Shown: piece by piece, positions 54,379 through 63,200 of the stretch
Layout of the letters: each line of letters starts with the position of its first letter
Numbering within the stretch: the first letter of the stretch is position 1
Assembly: GCA_018475625.1 (NCBI GenBank)
Contig: JAAKEZ010000009.1
Location: forward strand, 50,512-114,511
DNA length: 64,000 bases
Direction of reading: 5' to 3'
Origin: Candidatus Bathyarchaeota archaeon A05DMB-2
GTDB taxonomy: Archaea; Thermoproteota; Bathyarchaeia; Bathyarchaeales; Bathycorpusculaceae
The notes under the pieces: model-generated
What the model was told of the DNA's origin: nothing
The model's database searches: none
The model's input: only the letters and a program-made list of their open reading frames with translations
Position numbers and translations under genes: made by a program

Positions 54379-56469
54379 TTATTTAGAATAGGCTTTCGGC
54401 TGGTAAACACACCAAGGATCTTCAGCCAAATAGTCTCCATTCAACTCTTCCGGCTCATGGAGGTCACCACAGTAGTCTATAAAATCACTTGAAAGGCCAT
54501 AAGCGCGCGCACGGCAACCCCCGCATATGCTTCGATGTTCACACACGCCGCATTTGCCTTTCAACGCATCAAAGTCACGCATAGCTTTGAAAACTTTGGA
54601 ATTGAACCAGATTTCTTTGAATGCTTTTTCGCGTATGTTGCCGAGTTTTACTGGAAGATAGGGACATGGAGTGATGTCGCCGTTGGGATAAACACGGCAA
54701 TAATAAAGCCCTGCGATACATCCTCGAATCCACTGCCTCATGTCCAAGCCCACATCCTTCGCGATTCGCATAAACTGGGGCACGCACGAAGGGCGCACAT
54801 TAAGCCTGTGATTAGCAGTTTTCGCAAAAACCGTCCGTATCATGTTTTCGTACTTTGCTGGAGATATGTCAGCGATTTTCACGCCTCTTCCCGTCGGAAC
54901 CAGAAAGAACAGGTGGAAGTTCTCAACCCCAAGGCTTTCAGACAGCGACATGATGTCGTCGATTTCTCCGTAATTTTGCTGTGTCACCGTTGTGTTCACT
55001 TGGACGAGTACATTATTTTCTTTCAGAGCCTTGATGGCGCCAACTGCTTTTTCCCAAGAACCCTTCACACTTCTGAATTCGTCATGCTTTTCGGGAACGC
55101 TGGAGTCTATACTCACGGAAACGGTGGTTATACCCGCTTCCTTAAGCTCCTTCGCCACCTTGCCATCGATTAAGGTTCCGTTGCTTCCGAGACCCATCTT
55201 GAAACCTTTACCAGCGCCGTAACTGATAAGCTCAAAGATGTCCGTGCGCAAAAGAGGCTCTCCGCCGCTCAGAATCAGCAGAGGGCGGCTGACTTCGGCG
55301 ATTTGGTCCATGAGGTTCTTCGCTTCCTCAGTGCTTAGTTCGTTCTGGAACTCTTGTGTGGTGGCGTTGATGTAGCAATGCGGGCATTTTAAGTTACATT
55401 TTCGAGTGACGTTCCAAGAAAGAACAAGAGGAACAAAATTTGCGGGTGGTGGTGCCGCAGGTGAATGCGCAAGCTTGAGGTAAAACTCGCACTCTCCATG
55501 CGTGACAATCCGCTTGGGCTGCCACAGTGTAAACGTGAAAGGAAGCACAGTGTTCAACATCGCCTTCGCGTGGGCGTAGCAGAAGTATGTGCAAAACAGA
55601 GCCGACACCTCATCACTCACACCTAAACGCTCAACCACGTACTGATGACTGCCAAAGATTGGACAGTTCAGAAACCGCATACGCCCATCCAGCTTGGCCA
55701 CACTCATAGTGTAATTAATGAAGTGGTCGCTCAGCATTATGGACTGCAGTTTTTCTCTCCGCATCCCAACTTTAAGCGTCACGTCGAGGGCAATTCTGAC
55801 AGTTTCCTCGCCGAATTTGTCCTGCGTCTTGTTCATGAAATCCTTAAGCCGTGTAACGCCGATTCTTTTAGCCAGCTCCGCCATAAAGAGAAAACCCTTG
55901 ATAGTTTCATATTCCTGGCGCAAGCGCATTTCCGCTATGTGCTGCGACCAATCAATGAACAGGCTTTTGAGACGGGCAGATACTTTAGGATTCCCTGCAC
56001 TCAGAGTTTTTTCTATGGTCTTGGTTTTTTCTTTCAAGTCAGTGAACAAACGAATCTTTTCGTCGGTACTCAAACTGCCATTAACTGCCACTATGGACGT
56101 GCTAAACTTCAAAGAAACGGTTGCGTTCGTGAGCTCGGCTGCGTCGGAAAGGAAATCCCCGTAAAATCGTCGCAACTCCTCATCTACATCAGGCGAGCAC
56201 GCATGAAACTCGTTAATGAGAAAGTTGGTTTCAGTCTCCATCTTGGTAACCATAGCCATGTGATACAAAAGCGACCCAGCCATGCCTGGGTCAGAACGGT
56301 CGCCAGCGGAGACGCCGTAAAAAACCTCGGAGAACAAGCGCTTCGCCACGTCAAGGTCTTCCGCGGCTAATGCAGTCAGAATCCGGTTCAGTTTCAGCCG
56401 CCTTTCACGCAGGAGCAGAGCCCATTTGTGGCAGTGTCTCTCATCGAATTTTGTTACTGCAACCACCAA
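54379..56469 (-). CDS. Radical SAM/SPASM protein with a large N-terminal sensor-like region
   Basis: A 696-residue protein. Residues 1-190 are helical and unlike anything I know. Residues about 195-335 (FLNCPIFGSHQYVVERLGVS, then two Cys at 293/297 and GECEFYLKL) recall the ATC-hydrolase/V4R-like small-molecule domains. The radical SAM motif CNLKCPHC is at 358-365, followed by ILSGGEPLL, and a SPASM end CGVCEHRSICGGCRARA. The catalytic half resembles the enzyme at 28,383. The fusion suggests a substrate- or redox-sensing module; the reaction is unknown. TTG and ATG starts are both possible; 56469 taken. Confidence 0.8.
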   Translation of the reverse strand: MVVAVTKFDERHCHKWALLLRERRLKLNRILTALAAEDLDVAKRLFSEVFYGVSAGDRSDPGMAGSLLYHMAMVTKMETETNFLINEFHACSPDVDEELRRFYGDFLSDAAELTNATVSLKFSTSIVAVNGSLSTDEKIRLFTDLKEKTKTIEKTLSAGNPKVSARLKSLFIDWSQHIAEMRLRQEYETIKGFLFMAELAKRIGVTRLKDFMNKTQDKFGEETVRIALDVTLKVGMRREKLQSIMLSDHFINYTMSVAKLDGRMRFLNCPIFGSHQYVVERLGVSDEVSALFCTYFCYAHAKAMLNTVLPFTFTLWQPKRIVTHGECEFYLKLAHSPAAPPPANFVPLVLSWNVTRKCNLKCPHCYINATTQEFQNELSTEEAKNLMDQIAEVSRPLLILSGGEPLLRTDIFELISYGAGKGFKMGLGSNGTLIDGKVAKELKEAGITTVSVSIDSSVPEKHDEFRSVKGSWEKAVGAIKALKENNVLVQVNTTVTQQNYGEIDDIMSLSESLGVENFHLFFLVPTGRGVKIADISPAKYENMIRTVFAKTANHRLNVRPSCVPQFMRIAKDVGLDMRQWIRGCIAGLYYCRVYPNGDITPCPYLPVKLGNIREKAFKEIWFNSKVFKAMRDFDALKGKCGVCEHRSICGGCRARAYGLSSDFIDYCGDLHEPEELNGDYLAEDPWCVYQPKAYSK

Positions 56470-56621
56470 ATTGAAAAGTTAATACATGCAGTTCATTAAA
56501 AAGCTAGCGGTATTAAACCCCGAACCTGCAACCACTGAAAAGAGGAGGAAACCAGCTGCGACTAGATAAGCTATTAAAGCCCGCGGACATGACAATACAG
56601 ACTGTTGAAAGGTGACAAACA

Positions 56622-56945
56622 GTGATTCCAGACTGGATTTACGCGTTAATAGGCTTTCTGATAATGTTCGGGGTGCTGGTCGGCATCGGTATAAACCAGC
56701 CGCGGGGCACAAGCATAAAAACTTGGTGCTACGGCTACCTCACCATCAGCATAATCTTCGATGCACTCGTAATATTGGCGCTGGCGAACGCGTCACAGTA
56801 CGTCTGGCTCAATAACCTGTTGCTGGGACTGTCAGCGGGCGCCGCTACAGGCTTAGGCATCCATGTAGCACACCACATATCAGAAGAAGGAGAACACCAA
56901 GAAGGCGCGGAGAAGAAGAAAGAAACGTCGATCTTCGGCTTTTAA
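56622..56945 (+). CDS. Small membrane protein, three helices
   Basis: A 107-residue protein with hydrophobic segments WIYALIGFLIMFGVLVGIGI, a second at about 42-56, and NNLLLGLSAGAATGLGIHVA, then a charged tail. GTG start at 56622 after AAAGGTG. Function unknown. It is the last core-type gene before the island edge. Confidence 0.6.
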   Translation: MIPDWIYALIGFLIMFGVLVGIGINQPRGTSIKTWCYGYLTISIIFDALVILALANASQYVWLNNLLLGLSAGAATGLGIHVAHHISEEGEHQEGAEKKKETSIFGF

Positions 56946-56958
56946 CCGCTCAGAACAA

Positions 56959-56986
56959 TGGCGCCGGGGAAGGGATTCGAACGCTC
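56959..56986 (-). other. tRNA 3'-end fragment, probable attachment site
   Basis: Minus strand: GAGCG-TTCGAAT-CCCTT (T arm with one C:C mismatch), acceptor strand CCCCGGC, G73 and CCA. The matching 5' acceptor GCCGGGG and the D and anticodon arms are absent to the right. Archaeal tRNA-Ser and tRNA-Asp often end in this way. Such a lone 3' end is the trace left when an integrase inserts an element into a tRNA gene; the element must extend to the right. Confidence 0.7.
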
Positions 56987-57046
56987 GAGATTGAGATGAT
57001 ATCGTCAGCTTGATGTTTTCTCCGCAGCTACTTCCCTCTTTTTTCT
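56973..57046 (-). repeat. Island repeat A (direct repeat with 58186-58259)
   Basis: A 74-base block starting GGATTCGAACGCTCGAG and ending in a T-rich stretch. It aligns without gaps to 58186-58259, about two thirds identical by my count, with shared GTTTTCTCYGCARCTA. Both lie in the same direction and bracket the zinc-ribbon/toxin-antitoxin block. Confidence 0.6.
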
Positions 57047-57071
57047 CTCTGAGAGCAAAGTTTGGCAGGAG

Positions 57072-57287
57072 ATGAAACATATGAGTCAAAATGAAGCCAA
57101 ATGTCCCTATTGTGGGCGAGAATTGCCAAATGAACAAGGAATTGAAGAGAGCCAAGTGGATGAAATAGTTAAGTGTCCTCGATGCGGCAGCAGTAGAACT
57201 TGGAAAGATGCTAAAAGATACACTTTGAATGGAGTTATACAGCGTTATTATTGCCGAAGTTGCGGGCGCAGGTTTTCAAAGCCGTAA
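57072..57287 (+). CDS. Double zinc-ribbon protein, integrase/transposase-associated type
   Basis: A 71-residue protein with CPYCGRELP and a second ribbon CPRCGSSRTW to YYCRSCGRRFS, the pattern found at the N-terminus of, or just before, many archaeal integrases and transposases. No recombinase domain follows, so it may be a leftover. ATG with GGCAGGAG upstream. Confidence 0.7.
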   Translation: MKHMSQNEAKCPYCGRELPNEQGIEESQVDEIVKCPRCGSSRTWKDAKRYTLNGVIQRYYCRSCGRRFSKP

Positions 57288-57362
57288 CGTTCCTATGAGG
57301 CTTGCGGAACTGGTTCGGGAGGGCAAAGCGTTTAATAGTATGAAAGTAAAATATTCTTACTG

Positions 57363-57635
57363 ATGATTATGACAGAAGAGCTTGAAGTAACCACAATGAG
57401 CGAAAAAGGACAAGTTGTCATCCCTCAGTCGATACGAAAAGAGCTTGGGATAAAACCAAAAACCAAGTTTCTAGTTTATGGAAGAGGCGACACAGTGATA
57501 ATGAAAAAGCTTGAGCTTCCTGACTTGAAGAAAGAATGGGAAGACATATTCAGGCTGATGGACAAAAAAGAGTTAAAATTGTCTGAGAAGCAAATACAGA
57601 AGGAAATAGCAGAGGCCAGAAAAGCAAACAGATGA
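57363..57635 (+). CDS. AbrB/MazE-type antitoxin
   Basis: A 90-residue protein with a swapped-hairpin AbrB domain (TTMSEKGQVVIPQSIRKELG, LVYGRGDTVIM) and a charged C-terminal tail for toxin binding. It lies 4 bp before a PIN toxin gene, a VapBC-like pair. It likely represses its own promoter. Start ATG 57363 or 57369. Confidence 0.88.
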   Translation: MIMTEELEVTTMSEKGQVVIPQSIRKELGIKPKTKFLVYGRGDTVIMKKLELPDLKKEWEDIFRLMDKKELKLSEKQIQKEIAEARKANR

Positions 57636-57639
57636 TCGG

Positions 57640-58056
57640 ATGCTTCGAGTTGTGTTTGACACCAACGTTTTGATTAGTGCCATTATCTCTGATGGCAGGC
57701 CAAGAGAGCTCTTAATGAAAGGTATTTCCAAAGAGTTCGCCATTGTTACCTCAGATTTGCTTCTAAGAGAGCTTGGTACCGTCCTCCGAAGGCCAAAATT
57801 CAAGACTGACGAGGATGAAATTCACAGAATTATTCTCGCTTTGATGCAAGTAGCAGAAGTGGTTGAAGTAGTCTCGAAATTCAACTTGGTTAAAGAGGAT
57901 CCAAAAGATGATGTGGTTGTTGAGACAGCTTACGATGGAAAAGCCAACTTTATTGTTTCTGGAGATCGCCATCTATTGGCGCTGAATAGTTTTAGGGGAA
58001 TTAAGATAGTTAGAGTCAAGCAAATGTTCACCTGTTTTGAAGAAAAAACCAGTTAG
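57640..58056 (+). CDS. PIN-domain toxin (COG1569 type)
   Basis: A 138-residue PIN nuclease: VVFDTNVLISAI at the start with the first Asp, a central ELGTVLRRPKF helix, VKEDPKDDVVVETA and VSGDRHLLAL for the other acidic residues. It probably cuts RNA and is held by the AbrB-type partner just upstream. It is part of the island cargo. Confidence 0.88.
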   Translation: MLRVVFDTNVLISAIISDGRPRELLMKGISKEFAIVTSDLLLRELGTVLRRPKFKTDEDEIHRIILALMQVAEVVEVVSKFNLVKEDPKDDVVVETAYDGKANFIVSGDRHLLALNSFRGIKIVRVKQMFTCFEEKTS

Positions 58057-58185
58057 CAACACTATTGACAGCTTTTTTATAAATAGCCTGTAAATGCACT
58101 TTTAGTTTACTTATAAAGGAAGGGAAAATGATCGTGGTAAGACTATAGTGGGAATCAAATCCGCGATGTTTTTACATTGAAGATT

Positions 58186-58259
58186 GGATTTGAACACTCA
58201 AAGAACTGGTGATGTGGTCACTCAAACGTTTTCTCTGCAACTATTTCCCCTCTTTTTCT
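58186..58259 (-). repeat. Island repeat B (direct repeat with 56973-57046)
   Basis: A diverged copy of repeat A, beginning GGATTTGAACACTCAA and ending with the same CTTTTTC run. The tRNA acceptor end is not kept here. The intervening 1.1 kb may be a separate insertion unit. Confidence 0.55.
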
Positions 58260-58362
58260 ATTGCCCATACAAGCAGACACGTGGGATCTAATTATTTTTT
58301 TCAATTAATAGGATTAAAGAATTATCGCAAGTAATGTGTCTGTAGAAAATCTCCAGATAATG

Positions 58363-58371
58363 CTTTATAAG
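58363..58371 (+). promoter_or_regulatory. TATA box before the candidate RNA
   Basis: CTTTATAAG lies about 25-30 bases before the first base of the proposed RNA, the normal archaeal spacing. Confidence 0.45.
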
Positions 58372-58393
58372 CGGGCTTGGATAGGTAAGTAAT

Positions 58394-58485
58394 TGATGAG
58401 GGTACAAAAGGTCGTGTGCCCAGCGGAGAACGATACTTCCAGAGGAAGTGTCGCCCGCGACTTTAACGGCACACGGCACCTGAAT
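58394..58485 (+). ncRNA. Candidate structured RNA with its own promoter
   Basis: A stem GTGTGCC (58414-58420) with GGCACAC (58468-58474) encloses GCGG/CCGC (58423-58426, 58455-58458) and a ten-pair hairpin CGATACTTCC-AGA-GGAAGTGTCG (58431-58453). A TATA box CTTTATAAG at 58363-58371 puts transcription start near 58,394, beside a C-box-like TGATGA (58395-58400); CTGA follows the outer stem at about 58480-58484. This is C/D-like at the ends but unusual inside. No protein frame fits. The function is unknown. Confidence 0.5.
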
Positions 58486-58490
58486 CGTTT

Positions 58491-59513
58491 CTAGGCAATC
58501 CAGTAGAATGCTTTGGCGCTTTTTCCCGGGCATGAAGCTATTTTGCGTTTGTCAAAGGGCAAAGGTATCAGCGGGTCTAAGGCTTCGTTTTGTTGAATTT
58601 TGGTTCGGATTGTTCCTGCGATTATGTCTGCGATTTGGATGGGTTTAGATTCATGCGATGCCAGTGGGGCGTAAAGTGGCGTGTATCGTTCGTACCAGCC
58701 ATTTTGTTTTGCTAACGTTTGAACAAATAATTTCACAGCCTTGTCGGAGGGCAGATGTGGGAAGTCTTTGTCACAGTGAATTGGGACGTTATTCGCGAGC
58801 TGAAACATTGTTCTCTTTAATGCTGTTCTTTTGTTGACCTCTCGTTCGTAGCCTGAGAAACAACCTTCGATAAGGTTTTTGAACGTGTTTTCAAACTTGC
58901 CGACAGGAGAAACTATGGCGTCTGTTTCTATTATGAGCAGGGCGTTGCAGCATAGCGGTAGAAGGAGATTAAAGTTTTCAAGAATTTTGGCTTTGTAGTC
59001 TCTATTTAGTTTTATCCATTTGAATTCGGCGTGGTTATGAGTTTTGGGAAGAAGCAAATGCCTTTCAAGATATGTGTATGCTGCTTCGGCGTCTGGGATG
59101 AAACAGAAAGCTATAACACTGGTTTTCTGCCCTATAGAGCTTGTGTCAATGCCGACTGAGCTATTATTTGAAAGCACGGGTATGAGGTAAATCTCTTTGT
59201 CATGTTTGATTCTTCTAATTCTTTGTCCGTGATAGCCTTTTAGGCCTTGAGCGATCCATCCTGTGTTTCTTCTGTAGACTTCGGTTCTGGCAAGGTCTTT
59301 GAAGTGTGAGTCAAGAGAGGCAAGTAGTTTGTAATAGTCGTTTGACGGATTGATAATTCTTCTTGAGAAATCGTACGGGTTTACCAGTGTGGGCTTAAGG
59401 TTATAGGTACTGTTGTTATGTTGGAATTTGTCTCCTAAATATGCTGCGCGAATTATCGCGAGGAAAAGTTTCGCCCACCCGTTTTCCTCTTGGCGTCTCC
59501 GTACTCTTTTCAT
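58491..59513 (-). CDS. DUF3800-like RNase H-fold protein
   Basis: A 340-residue protein. SVGIDTSSIGQKTSVIAFCF (near residue 127) fits the first strands of an RNase H-like DUF3800 core with an Asp, then an EFKWIKLNRDYK helix, LLIIETDAIV as an acidic strand, and IQIADIIAGTIRTK near the end, the usual DUF3800 signature. Members are common on mobile elements and in defence islands; activity is unproven. ATG start. Its plus strand is also rich in G and T, like the helicase gene, although it is coded on the other strand. Confidence 0.6.
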   Translation of the reverse strand: MKRVRRRQEENGWAKLFLAIIRAAYLGDKFQHNNSTYNLKPTLVNPYDFSRRIINPSNDYYKLLASLDSHFKDLARTEVYRRNTGWIAQGLKGYHGQRIRRIKHDKEIYLIPVLSNNSSVGIDTSSIGQKTSVIAFCFIPDAEAAYTYLERHLLLPKTHNHAEFKWIKLNRDYKAKILENFNLLLPLCCNALLIIETDAIVSPVGKFENTFKNLIEGCFSGYEREVNKRTALKRTMFQLANNVPIHCDKDFPHLPSDKAVKLFVQTLAKQNGWYERYTPLYAPLASHESKPIQIADIIAGTIRTKIQQNEALDPLIPLPFDKRKIASCPGKSAKAFYWIA

Positions 59514-59947
59514 TCAGCAATTCCCATGGGTTAAAACAATGCTTAAGCAGAAAAGGCTTTTCTAACCGTGATGGGATTTCGAGCACAAAACTATAAAAGT
59601 CTACAATCACCAATTCGGTCTTCGGCATAGTTGGTCTCTCGCACTAACGTCGGAAAAACCTTTTTGTGAGCCCTAAAGTTCATAAGCGCAATATTATAGT
59701 CAAAAGCAAAACAGTTTAGATTATTGCCTGAAAAAGGTCGTTCTACAATGCTTATTTGCAAAAAAGACGCTTGATTCGAACAAAGCAAAATAGCTGTTGT
59801 CTAAAATGCTTTGAGTTATACTATATTTTGAGCAATCTCATTTAAGCTAACTCTTGTCGAGGGGAACTATGCGGTTAATACTTATGTGGGATTCATAAGG
59901 GATAAAAAAGTCTAATTCAGTATTAATTGTTAGAAGTTGAGGCGACT
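59514..59947. other. AT-rich intergenic region, no gene seen
   Basis: These 434 bases are rich in A and T and hold several TATA-like stretches (TATACTATATTTT near 59,817), but I see no coding signal, tRNA or strong hairpin. They probably hold divergent promoters for the DUF3800-like gene and the RHH gene. Confidence 0.45.
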
Positions 59948-60133
59948 ATGAAGAATAGGCAGTCATACGAGTCAATCACTTTCAAACCTTCTGAGGATGC
60001 TAGAAAGAGGCTGATGGAGCTCTCAAAAGAAACAGGTCGCTCTGTCTCTAGTATTGTTTCTTTATGTGTTGATAACGCCCTCGGGAAAGTGGAACTGAAG
60101 CCGATTAAGCAAGACATATTCTTCAGAGAATAG
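59948..60133 (+). CDS. Ribbon-helix-helix DNA-binding protein
   Basis: A 61-residue protein: SYESITFKPSEDARKRLMEL, then a second helix TGRSVSSIVSLCVDNAL, the RHH (Arc/CopG) fold. It could be an antitoxin or a regulator of the helicase gene 109 bp downstream. ATG 59948 follows GAGGCGA; a TTG at 59927 is also in frame. Confidence 0.75.
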   Translation: MKNRQSYESITFKPSEDARKRLMELSKETGRSVSSIVSLCVDNALGKVELKPIKQDIFFRE

Positions 60134-60242
60134 CTTCTTTGCAAGTTCGAGAGCGTTTTTTAACCTTCACTCTAATTTGAATCTTAATCATAAAGACAAA
60201 AATTCTATTTAGCATAAGTACTGATATAAATGTGGTGTTCAA

Positions 60243-63200
60243 TTGTCACTTAAGAAAGCGGGTGTAACAGGTCTAAGTTTTGAAGGGCGTGGTGAGCGTA
60301 TAGCTCGTGGCTTTTATGTTCCTGTTTTGAAGCAGTCTATAGCGTATGATCGTGCCACTGGGTATTTTTCGGTTGAGTCTCTGGTGCATGCGGCGAGTGG
60401 CGTTGCTGGTCTTATAGAAAATGGCGGCAGGATGCGCTTGATTCTGGGGGCGCATGATGTTCCTAAAGAGTTGTGGGAGGCTTATCAGATGGGTTTGCGT
60501 TCTGGGAAAGAGATTGTTGAGGAGGTTGCGCGGCGGATTGCTGAAGGTTTGGATAAGGTTGAGGATGTTTTGGTTAAGAGGCGTTTGGAGGCGTTGGCTT
60601 GGATGTTTAATAAGGGCATTTTGGAGGTTAAGGTGGTTTTGCCTCGTCATGTTTATCTTGGTCAGACTGGCATCTTCCATTATAAGCTTCTGATCTTCAA
60701 GGATAAGGAAGGAAATGTTATTGCTGCTGAGGGTAGCGCGAATGAGACTGAGCCTGCTTATACGGTGAATGGTGAGCGTATTGTTGTTTTTTATTCTTGG
60801 CGTGAAGGTGACAAAGAGCGGGTTGCTGATTTGGTGCAGTCTTTTGAGCGTATTTGGAATGCTGAGCATCCTGATTTTGAGGTTTTTAATTTGCCCGAGG
60901 CTGTTTATAGGGCTATTGTGAAGTTTGAGCCGAGAGCGGCTCCTTCGGTTGCGACTCATGAGCCTAAGGTTGAGGTTGTGGCTCGTGGGTTGTTGCCTGC
61001 TTGTCGTTTTGTAAAGATTTTGCCACGTGTGCGTTGTTTGGCGCATATGGGTTTGGGTCCTGTTAGGCTTTATCCTCATCAGGCGCGTGCTGTTAGTTTG
61101 GCTCGGGAGCGTTATCCGTTTCGTGTTTTGTTTGCTGATGAGGTTGGGTTGGGGAAGACGATTGAGGCTGGGGCGTGTATTAAGTTGTTGTGGGTGACGG
61201 GTTATGTTCGTCGGGTTTTGGTTTTGGCGCCGAAGAATGTGACTCGTCAGTGGTGGGATGAGTTGCGTGGGAAGTTTGGGTTGCCTGCTTATTTGTTTAA
61301 GCCGCCGAATAGTTTTTTGGCGCCTGATGGGAAGACGTTTCCTGTTTATGGTAATCCTTTTGATGCCGTGGATTTGGTTGTGGCTTCTTGGCATTATGTT
61401 CGTGGTAGGCGTGGTTCTGAGCCTGAGTTGTTTAAGGCTAAGGCGTTTGATTTGGTTTTGATTGATGAGGCACATGCGGCGCGTGTGACGCGGTCGGAGT
61501 TTGCTTCGCCGAGGCCTACTAGGCTTAATGAGTTGGCTATGGGTTTGTCTGCTTTGACTCCGCATGTGTTTTTGTTGACTGCTACGCCGTTGCAGTTGAA
61601 TGAGTTGGAGATGTTGGATTTGCTGCGGATTTTGGGTTTAGGTGGTCCTTGGGTTCATGAGGATGCGTTTAAGAGGTATTACGTTGCGATGAACAAGAGC
61701 CTGGTGGATAGGAGTGAGGATGATTGGCTTCATTTGTTTGGGCTTGTTTCTTGGTTTGCTGGGACTTATTTGGAGGATAGGCATAGGGAGGTTGTTGTTA
61801 ACTCGTTTTTATGGGGGTCTGAGGCGAAGGAGTTTTCTGATGTTCTTGCTCGCGGGCGGGTTGATGTGTTTAGGAATTTTTTGAGGGGTCTTGATTCTGA
61901 GGGTCGTGATAGGTTGGATAGGGTTTTGCGGGGGTTGATGCCTACTTCTTGGTTTTTGATTCGTAATACTCGGGAGCGGCTTAAGAAGGCGGGTTATAGG
62001 TTTCCTGAGCGTAGGATTGTGAATCGTGATGTTGTTTTGGATGGGAAGCATGCTGATTTGTTGAGTGAGCTTAATGATTATTTGGCGAATTATTATGATG
62101 TGTATCGGAGTTTTTTGAGGGGTGATGAGAGGCGTGGTTTTGGTTTGATTAGGGCTGTTTATCATCAGAGGTTTGTTAGTAGTTTTGCGTCTGCTTATCA
62201 GACTGTGAAGCGCAGACGGGAAGCGTTGGAGGCTCTGCTTGAGGGTGATGAGGAACGACTTTTGAAGTTGGTTTCTGATATGATGGAGGATTTTGGGGAG
62301 GATGCTGATGAGGAAGATGTTCTTGAGGCTGTGAGGGCTGCGGTTGAGCGGGCTCGTGGTTTGGTTGAGAGGGAACTGGAGAAGCTAAGGGGTTTGGAGG
62401 CTAGTCTTGTTCCTTATAGTAGGGCTGTGACGGCTGCTGATGATCCGAAGTTGCGGGAGATTCAGCGTGTTGTTCAGGAGTTGCGTGAGGAGGGTCGGAA
62501 GGTTTTGGTTTTTTCAAAGTTTACGGATACTGTTGATGTTGTTCGTGATTTTCTTGGTCAGTGGCTTGGTGCGGATAGGGTTGGCACTTATACTGGTCGT
62601 GGTGGTGAGGTTTGGGATTCGCAGTTGAAGGCTTGGCGGGTTTGTGAGAAGGAGGAGGTTAGGCGGGCTTTGGAGAAGCAGGTGGATGTTTTGGTTTGTA
62701 GTGAGGCGGCGAGTGAGGGTTTGAATTTGCAGGCTGCTAGTGCGGTTGTGAATGTGGATATGCCTTGGAATCCAGCTCGGGTTGAGCAGCGTATTGGTCG
62801 TGTGGATCGTATTGGGCAGAGTGCTGATGTGGTGAAGGTGGTTAATGTTTGGTATCCTGACTCGTATGAGGCTAGGATGTATAGGGTTTTGTTTGAGCGT
62901 CAGCATATTTGGTGGATTATTGTGGGTCCTGCGAGTGGGATTATTGCTCAGCGTTTGGTTGAGGCTTTTGAGGGTGGGTTGAGTGGTGCTAGTTTGCAGC
63001 GTCGTATTGTGGAGGTTGTTGAGCAGGTTGAGCAGTCGAAGGATGAGGCGGTTAAGTTGACTCGGATTTTTCCTGATGATATTCCTTTGGAGCCGACGTT
63101 TGTTGAGGTTGAGGTTCCGAAGGTTTTGGAGCGGTTTGTTAGTTTGGGTTGTGAGGCGTTGGGGATGCGGCTTGTGCGAAGGGATGATTTGTTGTTTGTT

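Noticed and set aside
54261..54386. 41-residue plus-strand frame before the second radical SAM gene
   Set aside because: It lacks a ribosome-binding site, overlaps the 3' end of the radical SAM gene and has no recognisable pattern.
56959..57050. A complete, functional tRNA on the minus strand
   Set aside because: The T arm has a C:C mismatch, no GCCGGGG 5' acceptor strand follows, and no anticodon arm can be built, so only a 3' fragment is supported.
58141..58165. GGGAATCAAATCC as a second tRNA T arm
   Set aside because: It is only a short inverted repeat without an acceptor strand or CCA.
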